Assembly: GCA_015227615.1 (NCBI GenBank)
Contig: JAALGZ010000033.1
Location: 62,001-126,000, forward strand
From: Labyrinthula sp. Ha
Lineage: Eukaryota > Sar > Bigyra > Labyrinthulida > Labyrinthulaceae
Reading direction: 5' to 3'
Length of the DNA stretch: 64,000 nucleotides
In this document: positions 32,208 to 41,962 of the stretch, in pieces
How positions within the stretch are numbered: position 1 is the stretch's first letter
Layout of the letters: every line of letters starts with the position of its first letter
The notes under the pieces: model-generated
Told to the model about the DNA's origin: nothing
The model's input: only the letters and a program-made list of their open reading frames with translations
Database searches by the model: none
Position numbers and translations under genes: made by a program

Positions 32208-33611
32208 TCATTTTATTGCATCCTCCTTACTAAGGGCACATCCATTTGATGGATGTTTGTCGTCCCTACACTTGGTACAGAGACCCTTAACTAAACAATC
32301 CACAGGCTGTGCCTTCAAGGAGTCAGGAAAAGTATTAACATTCCTTATTTCAGATACTTTAGCTTGAGCATCCTTCAAAGAATATTTTATTATGGGTCCT
32401 CTAGATACACCATCCTTTGATTTGGCTGGTGATCCTTGGGTTCCCATGTTAACATTTGTAAACTTGTTTTCAGATCTCGTCGAAGATTTATTCGATTTGA
32501 TCTTACTCACGCGTCCAGTACCCGAGATAAATATTCTAGGATGGCCTTTCTCTGTCTGCTTTCTGGTTCTAAGGTCAATCATATTCCAATCGAACTGAGA
32601 CAGAGCCTTACTCTGAGATAATATGAATGTTTTCAATCTAACCCACTTCGTCAAAGATCTTGCTTCGATCATATTCTTAAGATCTCCTTTAATATAAATA
32701 GCGGGAAGTGTTCCTAAGACTAGTTTGCATAGTCTTTTCTCTGAGTCTTTACCTAGAGACAGACCTCCTATTTCTTCTTCTATTTTTGAGATATGTCTCT
32801 GAGCAGATGTAAGAAGACTACCCATGCCAGGGCTAGAATTGATTTTTGTAATTCTATCAAATAAAGTGTTTTTGGACTCTTCTTCATATTCTTGTCTTAT
32901 GGAATCTAAATACTTTCTAATAGTCTTGTCACTTGTTGTATTAATTTGCATACTAGATAATTGTTCAAGTGTATTATGATGGATACAAATCATTAAATCA
33001 GCATGCTTTAATCTAAATCTATGAGCTAATTTTCGCTCCCATCCATCAAATTCTTTTAAAAATTCTATAATATCGGTTGGCATAAGAGACTTTAAAAACG
33101 GCTTGTTTTCATATGTCTCCTCATATCTCCTGCCTTTCCTTCTTAGTTTTCTTAATCTTTTCTTCTTCTTCTTCTTAGATCTTTTCTTCTTTCCATCAGA
33201 TTCCGAACTATCACTATCAGAAGTAGAAGAAGTGTCCGAGGTATCTGAAGAGTCCTCAGAGCTATTTTTGAATATATTTATTTTAACTGTTGGTGTCGTT
33301 ATTACTGGATGTTGATCACGCCCTTCTTCACGATCTACGTGCTGTGGCGTATCAGCATTTTGATCCACATTAGCTTCTAATTGATCTTCCTCTTGAACTA
33401 CGTTTTCTATAATAGCAGAGTCGTATACTCCCGTCTCTAAAGCGGTTTCCAATGTCTGTTTCTGAACTTGCAACAAGGAATTTACGTTGGTGGAAAGCTC
33501 GGCTGGCATGTTGTTCCGATTTGTTTCCATCACTTCTTCTAGAACCCTAACCTGGTCCATTAAAGTTTTTCTAGAGTTCCTAGTAGTTATTTTAGGATTC
33601 TCACTTGACAT
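32208..33611 (-). CDS. Retroelement gag-like frame
   Basis: A 467-residue frame starting 54 bp inside the 5' LTR. The N-terminal part is helical (LMDQVRVLEEVMETNRNN). It is followed by an acidic Ser/Asp run and a very basic cluster (KKKRSKKKKKKRLRKLRRKG region), then a helical region fitting a capsid-like domain. Near the C-terminus CTKCRDDKHPSNGC has the C-x2-C-x4-H-x4-C spacing of a retroviral zinc knuckle, which binds the element's RNA. Gag proteins diverge quickly, so the assignment rests on position, length and the knuckle. Confidence 0.8.
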   Translation of the reverse strand: MSSENPKITTRNSRKTLMDQVRVLEEVMETNRNNMPAELSTNVNSLLQVQKQTLETALETGVYDSAIIENVVQEEDQLEANVDQNADTPQHVDREEGRDQHPVITTPTVKINIFKNSSEDSSDTSDTSSTSDSDSSESDGKKKRSKKKKKKRLRKLRRKGRRYEETYENKPFLKSLMPTDIIEFLKEFDGWERKLAHRFRLKHADLMICIHHNTLEQLSSMQINTTSDKTIRKYLDSIRQEYEEESKNTLFDRITKINSSPGMGSLLTSAQRHISKIEEEIGGLSLGKDSEKRLCKLVLGTLPAIYIKGDLKNMIEARSLTKWVRLKTFILSQSKALSQFDWNMIDLRTRKQTEKGHPRIFISGTGRVSKIKSNKSSTRSENKFTNVNMGTQGSPAKSKDGVSRGPIIKYSLKDAQAKVSEIRNVNTFPDSLKAQPVDCLVKGLCTKCRDDKHPSNGCALSKEDAIK

Positions 33612-33654
33612 CTTAACTTTTTCTTTTTGTTTTTAGCGCTAATCACTTTAAAAA

Positions 33655-33664
33655 TTGATATCAA
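33655..33664 (-). other. Palindrome at the primer-binding-site position
   Basis: TTGATATCAA, a perfect 10-bp palindrome, directly abuts the inner edge of the 5' LTR where a tRNA primer-binding site (normally starting TGG) is expected. No TGG-type site is visible there. Confidence 0.5.
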
Positions 33665-34201
33665 TTTAACCTCACTTCGTTTATGATTGAGTAAGTGTGG
33701 AAATAAACCTAGGTGAAAAGTTGTAAAAATATAAGTGAGAGACTTAGAAGAAGGTAAATATTTTGAATACTTTAATATAATTTTATATTTGTAAAGAAAT
33801 CCGCTTAGAAAGATAGCTTTCTATTTCCATTATTTCAGTATACCCTAAATATACGTGGGGGTACCTAAAATAGTTTATTTCTTACTTATAGGTTTCTCTG
33901 AGGTTTAGACCGTAAAATATGGTCTATAAAGATTATGTCTTGCAGTGTTAATTTTCCTGAGATGTCTTCTTTATTGTACAGCCGATAACAACTCTGTACT
34001 ACAGTGAATCTGTATATTTTGTATATTTTATGTGTTATCAGAAACTACAGTATTGCCATATTCGCTTTTACCTAACTACCCATATTAGACGCAATAATAA
34101 TAAACTATACAAATATATAATATATTTATTATAGTGACAATAAGCCACTTCAAGAATAAATTATTAGCAGTAAGCTAGATAAGAAGTACCTCGCTGTTAT
34201 A
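33665..34201 (-). repeat. 5' LTR of the retroelement
   Basis: Direct repeat of 24985-25520 with about 26 differences including one single-base indel. Fourteen of these fall within a 68-bp patch (33896-33963). Confidence 0.92.
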
Positions 34202-34205
34202 AACG
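34202..34205. repeat. Target-site duplication, right copy
   Basis: AACG, matching 24981-24984. Confidence 0.7.
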
Positions 34206-34609
34206 CCACTTCATCCCCTATTATTGACGAAGACAAACAAGCACACTATGGGAAACCAACTTAGTTTATTCTTACAGTTAGACAAGTAATTGTCCGTATC
34301 GTCTATATATGTATGAGGATAGGTATATTAAGTTAAATAAACTGAAAGAGTTTGAAAAGAGCTTCAAAATGATATAAGTAACGTCTTCTAACTCCCAGTA
34401 GTTGTTGAGATATTGAGGTTTTACTATCTGTTGTTTCCGGTGCTTATGTATTAGTAAAAATGTATTATGTAAAGTTGAACCAATTGTGCAGTAATGTAAT
34501 ATTGTATTATAACTATGTAAAGTGTAAACAGTCAGTATGGAGAGAATCGTACACTCGACTGCTTAGTGTCTGACTCTTACCACATAAAATAAGAAACTAA
34601 TCCAACAGG
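34206..34609. other. Intergenic between retroelement and the cysteine-rich gene
   Basis: About 400 bp of AT-rich sequence; nothing recognised. It would hold the 3' end signals of the cysteine-rich gene. Confidence 0.5.
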
Positions 34610-34864
34610 CTAGTTATGAGAAATCACATTATAGCACTTGTGAAACTGCATGTATCTGACACCTGTCTCACAAACATCATCTCCATCACAATCAACCAAC
34701 GTCCAGTCATCACTCTCACATTTACTGCATCCACTAACACATTTCTCTATACTTTCTTCAACTCCTTGAAACATATTTGAGCAACATAAAACACAACCTT
34801 CCATAGTTTGTGCGTAACTGAGTTGAGTTAGATATGCAACTGTTGCAACAAATAACACTTTCAT
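34610..34864 (-). CDS. Small secreted cysteine-rich protein
   Basis: Taken from the ATG at 34864 the product has 84 residues. Residues 1-19 (MKVLFVATVAYLTQLSYAQ) form a clear signal peptide. The mature part has nine cysteines (24, 27, 28, 42, 46, 49, 59, 65, 77) in an acidic context, suggesting several disulphides. The frame is open upstream to 34957, but an upstream start would bury the signal peptide behind a charged leader. It is divergent from the multicopper oxidase gene 538 bp away, whose product is also secreted. No family recognised; it could be a cell-surface or defence-type peptide, or a partner of the oxidase. Confidence 0.7.
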   Translation of the reverse strand: MKVLFVATVAYLTQLSYAQTMEGCVLCCSNMFQGVEESIEKCVSGCSKCESDDWTLVDCDGDDVCETGVRYMQFHKCYNVISHN

Positions 34865-35402
34865 CTTTTCGTTCTTTTTGAGTTTTGAATTATTATCTTC
34901 ACTCTTTATTTGATGTTTCATTCGTCCAAGATCATAAGTCCGATATCTAGTCCTCACGGTTCAAATTTGTCAAAGGTTGTCTTTGTTTTTGAATGTATTC
35001 ATCTATATTTTTCTTTCGTCTCTTTTCTTCCGCTCGGAAATTCTAATACACTTGATATTGTTAACTAAATACAGCATTACCAGGACTACAAATTAGAAAT
35101 ATTTATGCAGCAAATACGGAAAAGAAAGACTTAAACAAACTGTATTCTGCCATACTCGCTCGGAGTTCACAGCATAATACACGGTTCCTGGTTCTTAAAA
35201 ATTCCAATTCACTATCTTTCACAACAATAATTGGCAAGTATAATCCTAAATATTTATAGAAAATAGTCACCATTCGGACGAAAACAAGGTTGCTTTAATA
35301 TCTTCTGTTTCTCTTCGGAAAGAAGATATGGCTCGGAAACTCTGAATATTTTTATCATAACAAAAACAAATAAAGTAACATAAAACAAAAACAAGAAACA
35401 AT
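34865..35402. promoter_or_regulatory. Shared upstream region of two secreted-protein genes
   Basis: 538 bp between the divergent starts of the cysteine-rich gene and the multicopper oxidase gene. No motif can be named with confidence; co-regulation is an inference from arrangement and from both products being secreted. Confidence 0.35.
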
Positions 35403-37418
35403 ATGAAGTTATTTGGGTTTGTTGGAGCTGCCTTATACACTGTTCAAGCACAAAGTTGTTCAAAGACAGAGATTGGAGTTAACTTACTTGATTGTCCTTT
35501 AGATGTCTGGAAAAGTTCAGAAAACCCAACAACAATGGATAGTCCAATGCAACTAGAATATAGAACTGTCGTAGAAACTATACCAGCTATGAACCAAACT
35601 TCCCAAAGTGTAATTGAAGGTGAGTTTATTGACCTGACTGTAAAAACTTATGCTATTGATGGATATACACCTGGAAATCCTTCACCAATTTGGCAATGGG
35701 AAAAAGGAGCAACAGTCCATATCAACTTGACTAATAACATCCATATTAATTACCAAGAAGATACTGAAGAATACCAAGTGCATGAAGATGAGTGGCATGA
35801 AGCTCATTGGGGTATTAATATCCACACCCACGGTTTGCATATTAGCTCTGATTCAATGCAAGATGATCCTTCAAGAGAAATTCATGTGGGGGATAGTGGA
35901 TTATATCAGTTTGAGTTACCTGGAAATCACTTAGGAGGTTTTCATTGGTATCACCCACACATTGAAGCAGTTTCTGAAATGACTGTTGGATCAGGAACTT
36001 TTGGACCTTTGGTTATAGAAACTTCTGATGATGGAACTGAAATCTCAAGTTTAGTTTCAGAACTAGAGCAACATATTTTCACAATTGCCAAAATATATCC
36101 TGCCAAATTAGTTGAGCTTTCTCATGGCTATGTAGGGCAGTTTGATGCCATTAATGGAGTTTACCCAAGAGAAAATATTGTAGATTCTACATTCAAAGTT
36201 GAGTACAATGAAGAACTGGAAGAAGATATTCAACTGGAGGAAGAAAACACAAATTATACTTTGATCAATGGTTTCTTACGACCAAAGATTACTATGGTTG
36301 CAAATGAATGGTATAGATTTGCATTTCTTTATGCTGGTGGAACTGATGAAGAAGCAGATTTGACTGACGTTAAATTTAAGATTGGAAAAAACACTGCGCT
36401 ATCTGCTGACGAGGAAGGAGATTTTGGTATCTTAGAAGAACAAGAAGACACTGTTTGTGAGACAAAGCTGATTGCAAAGGATGGAGTTTATTTGAGAGAA
36501 AGTAGAAACCTTGATTTTGATGCTGGAAATAAAATATGGACTGCACCAGCAAACAGATTTGAAATATTGTTTAAGTGTAGCTTTGAAGCAGAAGGTACAG
36601 ATAATAGTTATGCTCTTATAATGGATACACCAGAAGAGTCCAATAGGGCGGAAGATGAATATATAAAACACAGTGTTCCTGTATTGCAATTTGAAGTTGT
36701 GAAAACAGAGTTAAACCAAGAAGACCTTTCAGAACTTGCAGAGTCAACGCTAGATGGAGATTTTTCTTTTCAAAACCAAGCCTGTATGCCTGCATATTTA
36801 CCTGATATGCGAGGTGATGACGTTGAGATCACATCTCACATTGATGATACGTACACAGAGGAAATAAAAGCGACAATAAGAGAAGAAACATTGAACTTTG
36901 ATTTTCTAACACCTGTCAATAATGGTGTTAATACTATGAACCTTACAGTTACACCTTTTAATGTCAATGGAGATTATTTTAGAGGATATTACACAGAAGA
37001 CAAAGCTCTAAACCTTACTGTGTTGAGAGTACAAAATATGTATCAGTTCAACTTGAATCATGGTCATCATCCTTTACATATTCATGTTAACCACTATCAG
37101 CTACAAAATGCAGCAGATGATGGAAGTGGATATCATCAAGCGGGAGATTTTGTAGACACTTTGACTAGTGCTTGTGATGCTACAGGATGTGTAAATGGAG
37201 CAACAGGAAGACCAACAACTGAGAACAGCTTTTTTAGGATGTATACAGATAGATATCCTGGGCGAATGATTGGTCACTGTCACAATATGGACCACTCAGA
37301 TAGTCTTGCTCTTGGAGAAATGTGGATTCTACCTGACGAAGACTCAACATTGTTTGATGTAGAACCACAGTGGTCGGATACTTGTTCAGAAACTTTGGAT
37401 ATAGTTAGAGAAATTTAA
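35403..37418 (+). CDS. Secreted multicopper oxidase
   Basis: A 671-residue enzyme expected to oxidise a phenolic, metal or other substrate at a mononuclear copper and reduce oxygen to water at a trinuclear centre. A signal peptide covers about residues 1-17 (MKLFGFVGAALYTVQA). The copper-binding motifs are in family order: H141-T-H143 (NIHTHGLHIS), H181-W-Y-H184-P-H186 (FHWYHPHIE), H556-P-L-H559-I-H561 and H625-C-H627-x3-H631 (GHCHNMDHSD). Spacing after the last Cys is longer than in laccase or CueO, so the axial ligand (Met640 or another residue) is unclear. An acidic insertion (about 230-345) separates the first and last copper clusters. The motif style resembles bacterial and bilirubin-oxidase-like enzymes more than plant laccases, so transfer from bacteria is possible but unproven. 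Single exon. Confidence 0.92.
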   Translation: MKLFGFVGAALYTVQAQSCSKTEIGVNLLDCPLDVWKSSENPTTMDSPMQLEYRTVVETIPAMNQTSQSVIEGEFIDLTVKTYAIDGYTPGNPSPIWQWEKGATVHINLTNNIHINYQEDTEEYQVHEDEWHEAHWGINIHTHGLHISSDSMQDDPSREIHVGDSGLYQFELPGNHLGGFHWYHPHIEAVSEMTVGSGTFGPLVIETSDDGTEISSLVSELEQHIFTIAKIYPAKLVELSHGYVGQFDAINGVYPRENIVDSTFKVEYNEELEEDIQLEEENTNYTLINGFLRPKITMVANEWYRFAFLYAGGTDEEADLTDVKFKIGKNTALSADEEGDFGILEEQEDTVCETKLIAKDGVYLRESRNLDFDAGNKIWTAPANRFEILFKCSFEAEGTDNSYALIMDTPEESNRAEDEYIKHSVPVLQFEVVKTELNQEDLSELAESTLDGDFSFQNQACMPAYLPDMRGDDVEITSHIDDTYTEEIKATIREETLNFDFLTPVNNGVNTMNLTVTPFNVNGDYFRGYYTEDKALNLTVLRVQNMYQFNLNHGHHPLHIHVNHYQLQNAADDGSGYHQAGDFVDTLTSACDATGCVNGATGRPTTENSFFRMYTDRYPGRMIGHCHNMDHSDSLALGEMWILPDEDSTLFDVEPQWSDTCSETLDIVREI

Positions 37419-37981
37419 GGAAAGTTTTTTATGGATTTGATATTTCAAGGTGTTTAAATTAATACAAACTCGCTATTATTTAGAGTAGATATTTGCTTTA
37501 AATTTAAAGTGTATGCTATATTAGCTCGTACCAATCTTGCCATAAAACTTGTGAAGTAAACAAATTACTAATCCCTTAATGTTTCTATGAAGAAAGGATG
37601 ATACTTTAGGAGTATTGATCACAAGAATATGTTGTGCTCACAGTTTCAAACAAACAACATATGCCAAATAATTGAGGTTTATTAACACCTTTGGAAGTTG
37701 CTGAAAACTTCAAGGCAAGATTGAAAACCCGAAGACTGGCGTAAAATACAGGAGTTTTTCCAAATAGTATTTTTTCGAGTATTAGGTATTTACAGTAAAT
37801 AACTCTATGTTTTTCTACAGAAAACTTGACCAAAATGACTCACACAAAAATACGAAACCCTAACAAATGAAGTATAAAAATATGTTTATACGTTTTTACA
37901 ACTGAATACAACTTGAAAATGGAGAATAAATAGTTTTTTTGGTAGAATGAGTAAGAAACATATAACCCTATCAGCACGCAC
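37419..37981. other. Intergenic between convergent oxidase and Myb genes
   Basis: AT-rich; no gene or structure recognised. Confidence 0.5.
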
Positions 37982-38422
37982 TCATTTAGACAACAAAGAG
38001 ACTAGTTCAACAAAATCCTCTTTCGACACGCTATTCTTTTCACCCTCATAAACTTTTTTTACATCTGGGATGTAAAACTCGTTTCTAAGCAGGTATTTAT
38101 ATCGGTTCTTAACTAATGAATGGCTTCTCTTTGTGTTTAGCAAATAAGCAATCAAAGCCCATTTGTTCCCTATAAGGTCTCGAAGCTCCAATATCCTTCT
38201 ATCTTCAGCTATGGAGAATTTTCTTTTATTTATATCTGGGCAAACTGCTGTTACCCATCGTTCACGACATTGCTTTATACTTCTGTGACGGATGTATTTT
38301 CGAATGAATGTCCAGGAAGGAAGCTTTGGAAGAGGTTCTTGATTTGCTTTCTCTCCAAGGTGAGAAAGTACAGTATTTAAAAGTATTTTATCTTCAGATT
38401 TTGACCAAACGCCTCGTTTCAT
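37982..38422 (-). CDS. Two-repeat Myb-like DNA-binding protein, copy A
   Basis: A 146-residue protein consisting almost entirely of two Myb repeats. Repeat one begins GVWSKSEDKILL and ends with IKQCRERW, the typical third helix; its middle is extended (KANQEPLPKLPSWTFIRKYI). Repeat two covers FSIAEDRRILEL to HSLVKNRYKYLL, with GNKWALIAYLL. The tail is acidic. The usual role is sequence-specific DNA binding in the nucleus, as a transcription factor or telomere/snRNA-gene factor; no activation domain is obvious. It has a paralogue at 47338-47778, same strand, identical length, about 70% identical over the first 117 residues. Confidence 0.88.
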   Translation of the reverse strand: MKRGVWSKSEDKILLNTVLSHLGEKANQEPLPKLPSWTFIRKYIRHRSIKQCRERWVTAVCPDINKRKFSIAEDRRILELRDLIGNKWALIAYLLNTKRSHSLVKNRYKYLLRNEFYIPDVKKVYEGEKNSVSKEDFVELVSLLSK

Positions 38423-38615
38423 GTTTTTTAATTGTATTTGTGTAGGATTTGAATTTTGATGACTTCTTAATACTGTTTTTCGTAAGTTTCATAATATGGC
38501 TCTTTCCTGCTGGAGAGGCTCTTAGTGTACGGAAGTAATTATGAACTATTGTCCTAAGAGTACAAATTTCTTCTAAATATTTTCTGATAAGTCTTGTTGT
38601 TACTTCGTTTGACAT
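38394..38615 (-). CDS. Possible small basic protein overlapping the Myb start
   Basis: ATG at 38615, 73 residues, strongly basic (Lys/Arg), starting MSNEVTTRLIRKYLEEI. It overlaps the start of Myb copy A by 29 nt in another frame. No equivalent is evident upstream of the paralogous Myb gene. It could be a real small gene, an upstream frame in the Myb leader, or chance. Confidence 0.3.
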   Translation of the reverse strand: MSNEVTTRLIRKYLEEICTLRTIVHNYFRTLRASPAGKSHIMKLTKNSIKKSSKFKSYTNTIKKHETRRLVKI

Positions 38616-40444
38616 TAAGAACGGTGTATTTTACATACCATAAAAATTTGTATTTTCGATACTTTCCTACAGATTCGGGAAGAAAAAAAAAGGAAGCGAG
38701 ACATAATGAAGATGGTCTCGATTGATACTTTTGTATTGAAATAATTATTTTCGTCCCAATGCAAAGAGTTAACAAAAAAAACAAGCAAGATAACCACATA
38801 TCTTGTGCTAAGCCATTAGCGATACAATTTTTTTTGTAAGCTAGTTTTCTTAAACATTTTTTGTACTTTACTTCTTGATGATTTTTTACACAAGTTACAT
38901 TTAATAAAATACTTGTTCATTTCAAAGTATTAAGTCATCGCAAACAGCAGAAACTCATCACCTCTTATGGTTCCAACATAAATTTAACCTTTCTCATAAG
39001 GTAATATAATAATATTATTATTATGGTTATTTCCCCTGGGGCACGTAGTCTTAGTACCTCATAGTCATGGGCTACAAGCAACCTTGTGTCGTATGTTATG
39101 CAGCTTTAAATACTTTTTGTTATGCTGTTAGTCAGGTTATTTAATCATATGTGTTTCTAATTACTTAATAGAACTAATAATATTACTCCTTTGAACTTCC
39201 ATATCTAAAATATTTATTCATATATATATATATATTTATCTCTATAATATCCTAGTTGAGCTCATACTTGCAGCTTCAGTTTCCACTCTTTATATCTCGT
39301 ATATCTCTTATCTCGAAATATCTTATTATCCTCCCATATCACCTTTCGTCAGAATACAGCTATTCGGTACTTGTGAAAATTAAAATCGCGCACCTGCAAG
39401 TTCCGTCCTCATTTCTTTTCCTCGTAAAACAGAATACTTATTTCCGTACATATGTACCAGTCGTGCTATATTCAAACATCCGAATTTATTATTAAATCTT
39501 TGGGAACTAGAATAAGAGTAAACTTAATCCATTCTATATTGCAAAGAGCAGCTCAAGGTGCTACACAAAAAGAACTTTGGTATATACCTTTGCTTGGAGG
39601 CCTAATACTAAGCACTGTTTGGGTAAGACTTCCCAATACTGGCGGAAAAATTTTATTGCTTCAGCTTTTCACACACAATGTTTTACGCGTTATGTGTATA
39701 AGATTAATTACGGTTCCTGAACTCGCGTCTGATGGCTTGTACTAAATGTATTTAGAATAATTGTTCATTATTACTGAGAGTCTTACTCTGAAATGTGTAT
39801 TCATCTCATATATATTGTGAAAGCTAAGATTCAACGGCTCAAGTTATAGCTCTTAGATTCTTTCTCCATGATTTGGCTTTTATACAGTGCAATATCCCTA
39901 AATTAAACTCTAGCCACATGGTAGTTATCTGACTCACTTTTCATGAATTCCACTATGAAAATATGTGGAAAAAGTTGTTAAACAAACATCGTCCTGTAAC
40001 TACTGTGTTGTGGAAGAACTTGAGCTGAAAATCATTGAATTAAGGCTTCAGGGATGCTATAATCATTAGAATCTCCTCTATAGTTATTCAAGCATCAAAT
40101 GAAATATTTGTAAGATAAGAAAACTACTCTTTCATTCAAAGTACTTAGAGTCGACAAATAGATTCATTGGTTTCCAAAGAAAAAAACTATGTTTTGAATG
40201 GGGTTACAGTAGCTAGCAATCTTTAAGAATGACCAGACTACTTCAACCATGAAATATTGGAAATAAATCATCAGTAGCAAGAAGAAATTAAGAGTCAATT
40301 TCAAACTAGGTGTGTAATAGATGATTAGGAGCGAAAGCTAAGAAAATTGTAACCTAATATGGTCATGACAAACCAGAAAAAATATCTATAACTGAAATCT
40401 CTTGAGCTAAAAAGTAGTTTGAACAGCTCATAATACCGGGACTA
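38616..40444. other. AT-rich intergenic
   Basis: No supported gene. A minus-strand ATG near 38704 opens MSRFLFFSSRICRKVSK, presequence-like, but I could not connect it to a following exon. A TA microsatellite lies near 39220-39235. A 97-codon frame at 39452-39745 shows no recognisable domain. Confidence 0.45.
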
Positions 40445-40540
40445 CAGCTTTTTCCCTAATTTCTACCACATGGGGCATAAATGTCTACTACATTAAACTA
40501 ACTGTTTAAGCTTTGGTAAAAAATTTCACCAATTTTTTTT
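40445..40540 (+). repeat. Left terminal inverted repeat of the Tc1/mariner element
   Basis: Starts CAGCTTTTTCCCTAATTTC; the reverse complement matches the right end, with recognisable similarity through GGTAAAAAATTTCACCA. Confidence 0.8.
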
Positions 40541-40739
40541 AACTTTCAAGACTTTTAATTTGAGGGTACAAAAATTTCTACCAGGGAAAAAAACACAATT
40601 TAATCTAAAACAAAAATTTTTGAAAATGCAGACTAGGTCAACAAATTTTAAGAAATAAATTTAGCAACCAACTTGATTTTAGCACGTCATAAAAGAATCC
40701 TTAACTAACTGTTCCATCAAAACGAAGATCTTGCAGGTT

Positions 40740-41830
40740 GGTAACAGGTTGAAAGTAAAGAGCGGCTTTTCTGGAAACTCTTCGGTAATGTATGTGATTA
40801 ACTTTTTTAAACTCTCAAGAGCTCATTGTTGCATCTTCTGTGTGAAAATCTTCACCATCATCGTGTTAGGAATGCCTTCAGATATAAAGCGTGCATTTAC
40901 AGACATTTTTCTCTTAATGCAGGCTATCATCATGATCAAGGTCAGCTCTAGGAGATTCAGTACCAGACTCTAGTGGGCTAATTAAAAAAAAAGTACTCCA
41001 TAATTAACTTCATCCAGCAATCTCGACTTCAATTTGCTGTGGGAAAGTGCATTGTCCAGAACGGTTACCTGATTACCTTTATCAAGTCCCTTTTACTTCG
41101 TTGCACGAATCACGGACACAATCCACGCATCATGATCTTTTTTCTTCACGAATCTAAGAAAATTAATAAATTTAATTTCCCCAACATCTTGATTGATGGC
41201 ACCCTAAATTTGAAGGTTTGCTCCTCTTGAGTTTAATTTTTTTACCAGTAGCTCTATAACCTTGTGATAATCATCCTCGGGATATGGAACAAAACACATT
41301 ATAATTTGTTTTATTAATAAATATGATGTCTTCCCCCAAACTATTTAGTCTTGTAATTTAATGGACGTAAGAATACCGCTCTATCTTTTTGGCCTTTGAG
41401 TTTGCACCTATCGGTCCATGAAACGCATTTTTGCTCGTGTAGCACATGAAATGTTCTAGTGATTTTAGCTAAAATTACATCAAGATCATATTCTGCAATC
41501 AATTTTGTTCTTACTATTTCTATTCTAACTTTTACATTCGATTCGAGCTGTTCCTGAAAAAATTCTAGGTGAGTCTCAGCTAGAACGCTTCTGTTAGGAC
41601 GTCCTCATCTTTTCTTCACGGGCGTCCCATCCTCATCTACATGATTGCTCTGGCAATAACTTGTTACTGTATATATACTGACATCCAGAATGGGCGCAAC
41701 TGTTTTCTCGTCTCCACCTTGATTATTTGATTCTAGTAACCCTTTTTTCTGCTTTTTGGAATCTCGTTTACCGTATTTTCATTTTTCTTGTAAGTGAGCT
41801 AGCATTGTGTCTTTTTCACCCCATCTGGTA
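40740..41830 (-). pseudogene. Tc1/mariner transposase pseudogene
   Basis: On the minus strand, pieces follow the order of a DDE_3 (Tc1/IS630) transposase. A helix-turn-helix-like N-terminus comes first (TVAPILDVSIYTVTSYC, then a GRP motif and HLEFFQEQLESNVKV). VTVLDNALSHSKLKSRLLDE follows, matching the family VxLDNAxxH block with the second catalytic Asp. A degraded Leu-rich segment NLLEL stands where the family NPIE (third acid) lies, and a helical C-terminus ends near 40740. The first catalytic Asp is not identified. In-frame stops and several frame changes are present, for example a TGA before the GRP motif. Confidence 0.75.
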
Positions 41831-41864
41831 GAAACTTTTGGAGCCTCGAACTAAGAGTCTTGGA

Positions 41865-41960
41865 CGTTTAAAATGTGGTGGAATTTTTACCGAAGATTAA
41901 ACTATTGGTTTAACTTGGTATATATTTATTCTCCATGTAGTACAAATTAAGGAAAAGCTG
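41865..41960 (-). repeat. Right terminal inverted repeat of the Tc1/mariner element
   Basis: Ends ...TTAAGGAAAAGCTG before the flanking TA; inverted copy of the left repeat. Confidence 0.8.
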
Positions 41961-41962
41961 TA

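Larger units (their letters stand above)
24985..34201 (-). mobile_element. LTR retroelement, Ty3/gypsy-like, carrying a METTL3-like domain
   Basis: A 9.2-kb element read on the minus strand, bounded by about 537-bp direct repeats and flanked by AACG. Order from its 5' end: LTR, gag-like region, Asn-rich spacer, reverse transcriptase, RNase H, then one long frame with integrase, chromodomain, Myb/SANT, retropepsin-like protease and MT-A70 methyltransferase, then polypurine tract and LTR. The integrase-linked chromodomain and the reverse transcriptase place it near the Ty3/gypsy chromoviruses; no envelope gene is seen. The protease after the integrase and the methyltransferase are both non-standard. 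It is a fossil copy: it looks interrupted in about three or four places, and the LTRs differ at about 26 positions (about 5%), so the insertion is old but not ancient. It lies between a membrane protein gene and a secreted-protein gene and disrupts neither. Confidence 0.93.
40445..41960 (-). mobile_element. Decayed Tc1/mariner-type DNA transposon
   Basis: A 1516-bp element, a normal size for this superfamily. Both ends carry inverted repeats starting CAGCTTTTTCC / CAGCTTTTCC and extending about 95 bp, and both ends are flanked by TA (40443-40444 and 41961-41962), the characteristic Tc1/mariner target duplication. A degraded transposase lies between on the minus strand. Repeats about 75-80% alike and many broken codons show an old, dead copy. 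Confidence 0.85.

Noticed and set aside
34610-34957. Longer cysteine-rich protein starting at 34957
   Set aside because: It would place a charged leader before an obvious signal peptide at the ATG at 34864.
36432-36689. Minus-strand frame inside the multicopper oxidase gene
   Set aside because: Shadow of a long, strongly supported coding region.
39452-39745. 97-codon plus-strand frame
   Set aside because: No domain, signal or neighbour supports it; length is compatible with chance in so much intergenic DNA.
40731-41230. Plus-strand frames within the Tc1/mariner element
   Set aside because: They are antisense to the recognisable transposase text on the minus strand.
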